Below are positions 1 to 5,222 of a stretch of 5,222 nucleotides of DNA, piece by piece. Each line of letters starts with the position of its first letter. Position 1 is the stretch's first letter. This DNA comes from a bacterium (GTDB lineage: Bacteria; UBP15; UBA6099; DSWB01). The stretch is taken from assembly GCA_020061125.1 (NCBI GenBank), contig JAGUYV010000072.1:1-5222 (forward strand), read 5' to 3'. Both the position numbers and the translations under genes were made by a program. Below the pieces are notes generated by a model that made no database searches, had not been told where the DNA came from, and saw only the letters and a list, made by a program, of their open reading frames with translations.

Positions 1-509
1 GCGGGCGCGCCCACGCGGCCCATGACGCGCACGCGGATCCGGCGCGGTTTGGACAGGCTCACGCTGATGCGCGCATCGTGCTTCAGATACCGGGAAAAGG
101 ACTCGGCCATAAGCGCCTGAACCTGCGCCAGGGTCTTGTTGGACACGGACACCGCGCCGGGCCAGAAGGTGAAGAACTCGTCCACATTCTCGCGGCTGTC
201 GGCCACAGGGATCAGGGTGCCGTCCCAAGCGACTTCCACGGTGTACATGGCCTGGAGCTTGCCCCACACCATAACATCGAGCACATCGCCGGGGCCTATG
301 GAATACCCGCGATCCTGTCCCGGGGCGGGCAGGGTCTGGGCCGCGGCGTCGCCGGTTCTGGCCGAGAAGTATTCGGAAAACGCCATCTGCGACGCGGGCC
401 TGGGTGCGGATATGCCGTCCGCGGCATGCGCCGCGCCGTGCGCCCAAAGAGCAAGCGCGCAAAGCGCCGCCACCCACAACCGGCGGCTCAAGCGGAACTT
501 GATTTTCAT
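1..509 (-). CDS. Wza/KpsD-type polysaccharide export protein, N-terminal part (cut by window edge)
   Basis: Outer-membrane/periplasmic polysaccharide export protein; family members form the channel through which capsule or exopolysaccharide leaves the cell. I translated the minus strand: 169 residues are present and the frame is open to the window edge. Residues 1-30 are a signal peptide with a basic start (KIKFRLSRR), a hydrophobic core and an AHA-A signal peptidase I site near residue 29. The Poly_export domain runs from about 68 to 155 and opens with the family signature YSIGPGDVLDVMVWG. A second beta-rich segment (RIRVRVMGRVGAP) begins at about 158, as in the first SLBB-type repeat. The start is supported by GGAGG at 517-521, 7 nt upstream. 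Oddity: Cys17 is preceded by AAL, not a lipobox, so this is probably not a lipoprotein, unlike E. coli Wza. It lies downstream of sugar-modifying genes but seems to have its own promoter. Family call is firm; the exact polymer is unknown. Confidence 0.9.
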   Translation of the reverse strand, partial: MKIKFRLSRRLWVAALCALALWAHGAAHAADGISAPRPASQMAFSEYFSARTGDAAAQTLPAPGQDRGYSIGPGDVLDVMVWGKLQAMYTVEVAWDGTLIPVADSRENVDEFFTFWPGAVSVSNKTLAQVQALMAESFSRYLKHDARISVSLSKPRRIRVRVMGRVGAP

Positions 510-540
510 TTCACTGCCTCCGCGTAAATCACTATGGGAT

Positions 541-565
541 AGGAAATCCCGGACCGGGTTTTCCT
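541..565 (-). repeat. Inverted repeat / leader hairpin upstream of the export gene
   Basis: Arms at 541-551 and 555-565 are complementary over 11 bp with one mismatch (T547 opposite T559) around a 3-nt centre. In the minus-strand transcript this would fold between the predicted start point (about 576) and the ribosome binding site (517-521). No U-run follows on either strand, so it is not an ordinary intrinsic terminator. It could be an mRNA-stabilising leader hairpin or a dyad operator; the sequence does not decide between them. Confidence 0.55.
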
Positions 566-582
566 CCCTGCCGTTGCCATGT

Positions 583-610
583 ATTATAGCGTCCTTAGTA
601 TACCGGAAAC
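583..610 (-). promoter_or_regulatory. Putative sigma-70 promoter for the polysaccharide export gene
   Basis: On the minus strand a perfect TATAAT lies at 583-588. The best -35 at 16-bp spacing is GTTTCC (605-610), which is a poor match to TTGACA, so either an activator is needed or the -10 call is chance. Transcription would start near 576 and give a leader of about 67 nt that contains the hairpin at 541-565. Support comes from the 167-bp gap after the preceding gene, which is otherwise empty of coding signal. Confidence 0.45.
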
Positions 611-676
611 GATGCGGCGAAAGATTTGAATTTCGACTTTACGCGATTGATTCTCAAAGGCGTAAGGGGATGCGGG

Positions 677-1318
677 TTACTTTTCCCCGGCATCCTGAAT
701 TAAAAACCTGTTGCCGATCCGTTTTGCTGGAACGCCGGCAAATATGTCGCCCTTTTGTGTTGGTTTTGTGACAACCGCGCCTGCCGCAATTACACTCGCG
801 TCCGCCACATCCGCTCCGACAATCGCTCCCACGCCAATCCAGACATCGTTTCCAATGACCACTCTTGTATCTGTGCCGCCTGCGTTCTTCATGGGCATGG
901 TCAAGTCGTACATGTTGTGCTGCCGCAGTCCGCTTATGATTTTCACGGCGCCGGACACCATGACGTCATTGCCTATTCTGGCCAGGCCAACCCATGAATT
1001 GATTCCGATGTAAACATTGTCGCCGATTTCCGTTTTGTCGGTTCGAATCCAGCCAAGGAATTCGACGACCAGGAACTTTCCGCATCGCCGCAGAGTCTGC
1101 CTGTACCACACACGGCGGAAAATTATTCCGATGTTCGTGGGTATGAGGCACAGAATGATCGCGAGGGAATGATATCTGAACATCGAAGATTTCCACATAA
1201 GAAACATGGGAATAAGCAGAATCCAGGCAATGGATTCCGCGATTGTGAATAGAAACTTCTTCGCGCCGGAACGCTCCGGCGGTGGAGCGTATTCATGAGT
1301 TTCCGGTTTGCCCGTCAT
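677..1318 (-). CDS. Membrane-anchored hexapeptide-repeat acyltransferase (WcaF/CysE/NodL superfamily)
   Basis: Likely O- or N-acetyltransferase that decorates a surface polysaccharide or its lipid-linked precursor, using acetyl-CoA or a related donor. It is 213 residues from the start used here. Two hydrophobic segments (about 24-42 and 51-67) suggest attachment to the inner membrane. From about 94 to 196 there is a left-handed beta-helix of hexapeptide repeats (IGDNVYIG, IGNDVMVSG, IGNDVWIGVGAIV), with an insertion loop carrying the probable catalytic His134 (RQHN). It ends with the typical AGVPAKRIG. Start choice: GGGAG at 1329-1333 lies 10 nt before this ATG, whereas the longer frame starting at 1351 has no Shine-Dalgarno. 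It follows the glycosyltransferase-methyltransferase gene by 82 bp. Hand-counted GC is 52.5% for 721-1320, about ten points below the sampled aminotransferase gene. Acceptor sugar is unknown. Confidence 0.88.
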   Translation of the reverse strand: MTGKPETHEYAPPPERSGAKKFLFTIAESIAWILLIPMFLMWKSSMFRYHSLAIILCLIPTNIGIIFRRVWYRQTLRRCGKFLVVEFLGWIRTDKTEIGDNVYIGINSWVGLARIGNDVMVSGAVKIISGLRQHNMYDLTMPMKNAGGTDTRVVIGNDVWIGVGAIVGADVADASVIAAGAVVTKPTQKGDIFAGVPAKRIGNRFLIQDAGEK

Positions 1319-1400
1319 GCCTTTCAAACTCCCTGGCTTTACTGCGCTCATGCGCGAGGAATCGTGATTTCTGTCGTGCGTGCGTTCGGAATTCTCCTCG

Positions 1401-3128
1401 TTATTGTTGTTTCTTTTCAGCTACAAGGCACAGGGCGCCGCCCATGCGCGAGAACGGGTAAAATGGGATATCCAGGGTGTCGGCCTTTCTGGTTATGCGG
1501 CCCAGCAGGGGTATCCTGTGTTTTTTTGTCACCGCTTCGGTCACGCTCAATCCCAGATGATCCAGCAGGCGGAACAGGGACAAGGGATCCGCGAACTGAA
1601 TATGCGTGGGATCCGTGAGATGACGGCGGACATTATTCATGTCCCACGGCCTGGGATGAAAGAGCCAGGCGCGCAGCCATTTCAGCGGGGCGTATGCGGA
1701 AGGAGAAGAGAAAATGAGCAGGCCGCCGGGCTTGAGCACGCGGGCGATCTCCCGCAGCGCCGCGGAAGGCTGCTCGAGATGCTCGTAAATCTCGGCGAAA
1801 ACCACGCAATCGAAAACATCGTCTCTGAACGGCAGTTGCACGGCGTTCCCGCACACGCCTGTGGTGAATTTCTGGAGCAGTATCTTTTCCAGAAAGAGAT
1901 CGCAGCCGATGACGCGGCTTTCGGGATTTCGCTGCTTGACGCTGAAATGCAGAACAGGGAACGCGGCGCCGGCGAACCCGATGTCCAGGATTAAGCGGCC
2001 GCCCGCGCGCTGCGCCAGCCACTGGGTGCGTGGTGATTTTCCATGTTTCAAATAGGCGGTTTTCTTCATCTCGTGAACAAGCCTGTCCATCAACGGGTCC
2101 AGGCTGTGTTTCTGTTCCACAATTCGGCGCAGCCGTGCGCCGGCGTCCCGCCGCTGCTCGACGGGCATGGCGATGAAGCGTTCGAGACAGCCGGCGAGCT
2201 GGCGGGCGTTCCCAGGCTCGAAAAGCAAGTCGTCGGACATGTCTTCGAAAACGCGCGCGAAGGAAGGATTGCAGGTCACGGACGGGATTCCCGTGGCCAT
2301 GGCTTCGAGTACGGCTTTGTCCACGCTGCCCGTGAGGCTCGCGCTGATGAAGATGTCCGCGTTCCGGTATTTTTCGGGAATATCATCGTGCGCCACGGAA
2401 CCTTCGAAGAAGACATGGCTATCCACGCCTTTTTCCCGGATCATGGCTTTCAAGCCGTCGAAGTGCGCCCGATCCTCCTCGTTGTAGCACGCGCCGAAAA
2501 TGGAAATGCGGAAGTCTTTGAGATCGCGCTCGTTGACCAGAATTGCTGCGGCCTCGATGATCGTGGAGTAATCCTTGCTCGGCGCGATGCGTCCCACGGA
2601 AATTACGCTTGCGGCGTTCCGGCCGCTGGAGGGTTCCGCGGGTTTCGACGCGAATTTTTGAGTGTCAATGCCATGTCCGGTGCTGACGACCCTGGGGCCG
2701 GTGAGCGCCGTGCTTTCAGGTGAAGCCGTGAGCGTTTCGTCCGCCAGTCTGTGCGCGAGGCGCAGTGTGGGGTTGTCCGCGCCATGGGTGATCCACATGA
2801 GCAGGGGAATGCCCCGCAGCTTGCAGAACGGCGCGGCCAGGACCGCGTATATGGGGCACATGTGCACGAAAACGGCGTCCACGCGCTTTGTGGCCACAAG
2901 GCGCAGCATGACGCGCAGAAACACCCACAGGCGCGCAATTCTGCCCGCGCCATGTTCCTTGCCCATGGAAGTTACGGCCACATTGCCGGGGAAGGCGTAA
3001 TCGCCTTTGCTAAGCACCAGCAGATGCAGCGATTTCACGCGTGCGGCCAGCCGCTCGAACCATGCGTGCGTAAAGCCCAGTACCGGATCTTTGCGATCGG
3101 CTTTCTGCGTGATGAGGAGAACGTTCAT
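1401..3128 (-). CDS. Bifunctional GT4-like glycosyltransferase fused to SAM-dependent methyltransferase
   Basis: A 575-residue two-domain protein, predicted to transfer a sugar to a growing glycan and to methylate a sugar. Residues 1-350 form a GT-B fold of the GT4 type. The N-terminal domain starts MNVLLITQKAD; GHGIDTQKF lies at 151-159, VGRIAPSKDYSTIIEAA at 178-194 and the donor-site region GSVDKAVLEAMATGIPSV at 267-284. The first Glu of the usual EX7E motif is replaced by Gly267; the second is Glu275. Residues about 354-575 are a class I methyltransferase of the Methyltransf_11 type: motif I LDIGFAG at 381-387, acidic Asp410 (IGCD), LPFRDDVFDCVV at 432-443, EIYEHLEQP at 446-454 and VLKPGGLLIFSSPS at 464-477. 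No signal peptide or clear membrane span, so cytoplasmic. It starts 3 bp after the aminotransferase stop, with GGTGA close upstream, so the two are probably translationally coupled. Sugar specificities are not visible. Confidence 0.9.
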   Translation of the reverse strand: MNVLLITQKADRKDPVLGFTHAWFERLAARVKSLHLLVLSKGDYAFPGNVAVTSMGKEHGAGRIARLWVFLRVMLRLVATKRVDAVFVHMCPIYAVLAAPFCKLRGIPLLMWITHGADNPTLRLAHRLADETLTASPESTALTGPRVVSTGHGIDTQKFASKPAEPSSGRNAASVISVGRIAPSKDYSTIIEAAAILVNERDLKDFRISIFGACYNEEDRAHFDGLKAMIREKGVDSHVFFEGSVAHDDIPEKYRNADIFISASLTGSVDKAVLEAMATGIPSVTCNPSFARVFEDMSDDLLFEPGNARQLAGCLERFIAMPVEQRRDAGARLRRIVEQKHSLDPLMDRLVHEMKKTAYLKHGKSPRTQWLAQRAGGRLILDIGFAGAAFPVLHFSVKQRNPESRVIGCDLFLEKILLQKFTTGVCGNAVQLPFRDDVFDCVVFAEIYEHLEQPSAALREIARVLKPGGLLIFSSPSAYAPLKWLRAWLFHPRPWDMNNVRRHLTDPTHIQFADPLSLFRLLDHLGLSVTEAVTKKHRIPLLGRITRKADTLDIPFYPFSRMGGALCLVAEKKQQ

Positions 3129-3131
3129 GAA

Positions 3132-4358
3132 TCACCAGGATGCCTTTGAGCGGGACGCCAGGCCGCGGATGACTTTCAGCGCCGCTCCGGTGACGTCGTC
3201 CGCGTCCGCGCTCGTGAGCCGCGCGGAGAACGGGATCGAGAAGGTGCGGTCCGAGATGTACTCGGCGTTGGGAAAATCTCCGCGCTTGAGGCCGAAGCGT
3301 TTTTTGTAGTATGAGTGCAGGTGCAGGGCGATGAAGTGGATGCCCGCGCCGATGTTCTCTTTCTGGAGCGCGGCCAGGAATTGGTCGCGCGTGGCTCCGA
3401 GTTTGTCAATGTCCAGCAACGGCGTGTACAGGTGCCGCGCGTGGCGGATGTGCTTCTGCTCGGGCGGCCGGATGAGGAATTCGCAGCCTTTGAATGCGGC
3501 GTTGTAGCGCGCCCAGTGCGCGTCGCGGATCTTGAGGTTGTCCTCGATGCGCCGCAACTGGTGGATGCCCATGGCCGCCTGAAGGTCCATCATGTTGTAC
3601 TTGAAGCCCGGAAGCTGCGTGTCGTAAAACTTGAACCCCTTTTCCGAGTAGCGCGACCACGCGGATTTGGACAGCCCGTGCAGGGACATCACGCGCATGG
3701 CGTCGTCCCACTTGCGGTTGCTGGTGCACACCATGCCGCCTTCGCCTGTGACCAGATTCTTGGTGGCGTAGAACGAGAACGCGCTGATGTGCCCGATGGC
3801 GCCGATTTTCTTGTCTTTGTACCGCGCCTCGATAGCGTGGGCCGCGTCCTCGATCACGAACAGGCCGTGCTTTTCGGCCAGGTCCATGATGGGGTCCATA
3901 TCGCACGGCCGCCCGCACAGGTGAACGGGCAGGATGGCCTTGGTGTTCTTTGTAATTTTCTTTTTGATCTGCGCGGGGTCAATGTTTCCGGTGCGGCGGT
4001 CCACATCCGCGAAAACGGGCGTGGCGCCGTTGTGCACGATCACATTGGCCGTGGCCGCGAAGGTGAGGGGCGTGGTGATGACCTCGTCGCCGGGGCCGAT
4101 GCCGAGGGCATTGAGCGCGAGGAACAGGCCGGCCGTGCACGAGTTCAGTCCCAGGGCGTGCTTCACGCCGATGTACTTGCGGAAATCCTTTTCAAACTGC
4201 TGGGTGCGCGGCCCGGTGCCGATCCACCCGCTGCGCAGTGTGGCTTCGACTTCGCGGATCTCTTCTTCTCCGATGAGGGGTGCGCCGAACACAAGGAATT
4301 TTTCCCGGTGCGGAGCGCCGCCGTTTATGGCCAGTGCGGCCGCTGCTTTCGATGCCAT
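3132..4358 (-). CDS. DegT/DnrJ/EryC1/StrS family PLP-dependent sugar aminotransferase
   Basis: Transfers an amino group, in most family members from glutamate, to a keto-sugar nucleotide, giving an amino sugar for a surface glycan. Cytoplasmic. It has 408 residues, close to family length. Fold type I features, numbered from this start: GWIGTGPRTQQFE near 45-56, cofactor-phosphate region LNSCTAGL at 71-78, VIEDAAHAIEA at 168-178 with the pyridine-binding Asp171, the Schiff-base Lys200 in FSFYATKNLVTGEGG, and a C-terminal HFIALHLHSYY motif followed by GDFPNAEYISDRTFSIPF, typical of the ArnB/PglE/WbpE-type group. Start: the frame is open back to 4517, but the extra 53 residues are basic and unlike the family, and a promoter lies inside them. 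GGGAG 9 nt before the ATG at 4358 supports this start. First gene of its transcript; it ends 3 bp before the glycosyltransferase-methyltransferase gene. Exact sugar product cannot be read from sequence. Confidence 0.93.
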   Translation of the reverse strand: MASKAAAALAINGGAPHREKFLVFGAPLIGEEEIREVEATLRSGWIGTGPRTQQFEKDFRKYIGVKHALGLNSCTAGLFLALNALGIGPGDEVITTPLTFAATANVIVHNGATPVFADVDRRTGNIDPAQIKKKITKNTKAILPVHLCGRPCDMDPIMDLAEKHGLFVIEDAAHAIEARYKDKKIGAIGHISAFSFYATKNLVTGEGGMVCTSNRKWDDAMRVMSLHGLSKSAWSRYSEKGFKFYDTQLPGFKYNMMDLQAAMGIHQLRRIEDNLKIRDAHWARYNAAFKGCEFLIRPPEQKHIRHARHLYTPLLDIDKLGATRDQFLAALQKENIGAGIHFIALHLHSYYKKRFGLKRGDFPNAEYISDRTFSIPFSARLTSADADDVTGAALKVIRGLASRSKASW

Positions 4359-4441
4359 GCAGTTCGTCTCCCGGCGCAGGGCGTGCGCCATGCGGCTGAT
4401 GCTCTTACCGTATGCATCGCGCCGCCAAGAATCAAGCGAAA

Positions 4442-4453
4442 CGCGCATGCGCG
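4442..4453. repeat. Perfect 12-bp GC palindrome in the cluster leader
   Basis: CGCGCATGCGCG is its own reverse complement, centred at 4447/4448, about 10-20 nt downstream of the predicted transcription start. It could bind a dimeric regulator or pair in the leader RNA, but short GC palindromes also arise by chance in GC-rich DNA. Confidence 0.35.
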
Positions 4454-4470
4454 CGCGTATCTGTTTCTGA

Positions 4471-4499
4471 ATTGTATTATCATGTCTCGACATTGAAAA
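4471..4499 (-). promoter_or_regulatory. Putative sigma-70 promoter for the polysaccharide gene cluster
   Basis: On the minus strand, -35 TTTTCA (4494-4499, 4 of 6 matches to TTGACA) and -10 TACAAT (4471-4476, 5 of 6 matches to TATAAT) are separated by the ideal 17 bp. Transcription would begin near 4464, giving a leader of about 106 nt before the aminotransferase start at 4358. It sits just after the terminator of the preceding unit, where a new promoter is expected. A 5+2+5 inverted repeat (4482-4493, ATGTC/GACAT) fills much of the spacer and could be an operator. Confidence 0.55.
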
Positions 4500-4520
4500 G
4501 TGAACCGGGCCGCGCAATTC

Positions 4521-4567
4521 CTCAACAAAAAACTCCCCGCCCGGTGAAGGGCAGGGGAGTTGTTGAG
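4521..4567 (-). terminator. Intrinsic terminator of the amtB-PII unit
   Basis: In the minus-strand RNA a GC-rich stem (arms 4549-4561 and 4531-4542, 11-12 bp with a single bulged base at 4553) closes a 6-base loop (4543-4548) and runs directly into six U (complement of A4527-4532). An outer pair, CTCAAC at 4521-4526 with GTTGAG at 4562-4567, extends the symmetry. It begins about 36 nt after the PII stop codon. The plus strand has no T-run after the stem, so termination is expected only in the minus direction. Confidence 0.92.
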
Positions 4568-4602
4568 ATCTTGATGCGATGCGGGGAACGGCGCGCCGTG
4601 CG

Positions 4603-4944
4603 CTATCCGATGGCGTCTCCGCCGGTCTCGCCCGTGCGGATGCGGAACGCCTGTTCGATGTCCAGAACGAAAATCTTGCCGTCGCCGATGTTGCCCGTGT
4701 ATGCGCCTTGCTTGATGGCGTCTATGGTCGGCTGAACGAATTCGTCGTTCACGGCGATTTCCAGTTTGATTTTCTTGAGCAGGTTGCCGGATTCCACGCG
4801 GCCGCGGTACACGCGCGGGATGCCTTTCTGGCGTCCGCAGCCCATGACCTGGGACACGGTCATGAGATTGATTTCCCGCTTGAAGAGGATGCTCTGAACT
4901 TCTTCGAGGCGGTCAGGCTGAATCATGGCGATGATGTATTTCAT
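4603..4944 (-). CDS. glnK: PII nitrogen regulatory protein (GlnB/GlnK family)
   Basis: Trimeric cytoplasmic sensor of 2-oxoglutarate and ATP/ADP; family members paired with amtB bind the channel and block it when nitrogen is plentiful. It has 113 residues, the usual length. It aligns without gaps to E. coli GlnB through the T-loop: GCGRQKG (35-41), [12 protein letters not shown] (45-56), Lys58, the B-loop [11 protein letters not shown] (about 83-93) and the C-loop RIRTGE. Tyr46 is kept, but the uridylylated Tyr51 of enterobacterial PII is Glu51, and position 49, phosphorylated Ser in cyanobacteria, is Arg. Control by either known modification is therefore unlikely; effector binding alone may suffice. 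GAGGAG at 4955-4960 lies 10 nt before the start. It follows amtB by 21 bp, the reverse of the common glnK-amtB order, and a terminator follows. The symbol glnK is given from the amtB linkage; glnB is possible. Confidence 0.93.
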   Translation of the reverse strand: MKYIIAMIQPDRLEEVQSILFKREINLMTVSQVMGCGRQKGIPRVYRGRVESGNLLKKIKLEIAVNDEFVQPTIDAIKQGAYTGNIGDGKIFVLDIEQAFRIRTGETGGDAIG

Positions 4945-4965
4945 GTCGTGTGCGCTCCTCTCTTG

Positions 4966-5222
4966 TCAGTCCAGCACAGTGTAGCCGCTCTCGTGGTGCA
5001 GCGTGAGATCCAGGCCGATAAGCTCTTGCTGTTCGGTCACGCGCAGGCCCACGAGCGCATCCGTGATTTTCAGAATGATGAAGGTCACGATCACGGAATA
5101 CACGATGGTGATGGCGGCGCTGACCGCCTGGGTCATGAACTGCGCGGCGTTGCCGAAGAACAGGCCGCTTGCGCCGCCGATGGCCGGGTGCGCGAACAGG
5201 CCCGTGGCGAGCGCGCCCCACA
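4966..5222 (-). CDS. amtB: AmtB-type ammonium transporter, C-terminal part (cut by window edge)
   Basis: Inner-membrane ammonium channel of the Amt/Rh family. Only the last 84 residues are inside the window. They begin WGALATGLFAHP, matching the start of the penultimate helix region, then GLFFGNAAQFMTQ, then a final membrane helix (about residues 32-58 of this fragment: SAAITIVYSVIVTFIIL and on to VGL). The cytoplasmic tail VGLRVTEQQELIGLDL...HHESGY fits the conserved Amt tail GLRVxEEQExxGLDxxxHxExxY, the part that contacts PII. The pore twin histidines are expected upstream of the window and are not seen. The stop is TGA at 4966-4968. The gene precedes PII by 21 bp and probably shares its transcript; the promoter lies outside. 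Confidence 0.93.
   Translation of the reverse strand, partial: WGALATGLFAHPAIGGASGLFFGNAAQFMTQAVSAAITIVYSVIVTFIILKITDALVGLRVTEQQELIGLDLTLHHESGYTVLD

Noticed and set aside
136-771. Plus-strand open frames across the export gene and its leader
   Set aside because: They run antisense to the recognisable Poly_export domain and then through the intergenic gap into the acyltransferase; no family resemblance.
1319-1351. 11-residue longer start for the acyltransferase
   Set aside because: No ribosome binding site precedes the ATG at 1351, whereas the one at 1318 has GGGAG 10 nt upstream. It remains possible.
1355-1400. Inverted CGAGGA/TCCTCG arms between the fusion gene and the acyltransferase
   Set aside because: Only 6-bp arms with a 34-nt loop and no U-run; not a convincing terminator or operator.
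2067-2069. Internal start (Met354) giving a free-standing methyltransferase
   Set aside because: No clear Shine-Dalgarno precedes it and the frame is continuous with the glycosyltransferase, so one fused product is the simpler reading.
3315-4496. 393-codon open frame on the plus strand opposite the aminotransferase
   Set aside because: It is antisense to a well-supported PLP enzyme, its product resembles no family I know and is low in complexity (many V, A, R, H, D), and GC-rich codon bias readily creates such shadow frames.
4359-4517. 53-residue N-terminal extension of the aminotransferase frame
   Set aside because: No Shine-Dalgarno at the upstream ATGs, basic composition unlike the family, and a promoter inside it; the start at 4358 has GGGAG at 9 nt.

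Overview
The window holds six genes, all read on the minus strand (right to left). Composition is moderately to highly GC-rich. The organism is Gram-negative: it encodes a Wza-type outer-membrane polysaccharide export protein. The sequence alone does not fix the phylum. An amtB-then-PII gene order and a PII protein without the usual uridylylated tyrosine argue against an enterobacterium.

Right end (about 4520-5222): the C-terminus of an AmtB ammonium channel, cut by the window edge, then a complete PII signalling protein 21 bp downstream, then a strong intrinsic terminator. This is a nitrogen-sensing unit in which PII would report nitrogen and energy status and gate AmtB.

Middle (677-4499): a promoter at 4471-4499 opens a surface-polysaccharide cluster. 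It contains a DegT/DnrJ/EryC1/StrS sugar aminotransferase, then, after only 3 bp, a 575-residue protein joining a GT4-like glycosyltransferase to a SAM-dependent methyltransferase, then a membrane-anchored hexapeptide acyltransferase. Together these could make an amino sugar, add a sugar to a growing glycan, methylate it or a neighbouring residue, and acylate it. The acyltransferase is clearly lower in GC than its neighbours.

Left end (1-676): a 167-bp gap with a TATAAT box and an 11-bp-arm hairpin in the predicted leader, followed by the N-terminal 169 residues of the Wza/KpsD-type export protein, cut by the window edge. The export gene therefore appears to have its own promoter and probably begins the next transcript of the same polysaccharide locus.

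No rRNA, tRNA, CRISPR array, insertion sequence or phage gene was seen. The points most worth a second look are the PII protein with Glu at the Tyr51 position, the glycosyltransferase-methyltransferase fusion with a non-canonical donor-site motif, and the leader hairpin ahead of the export gene.
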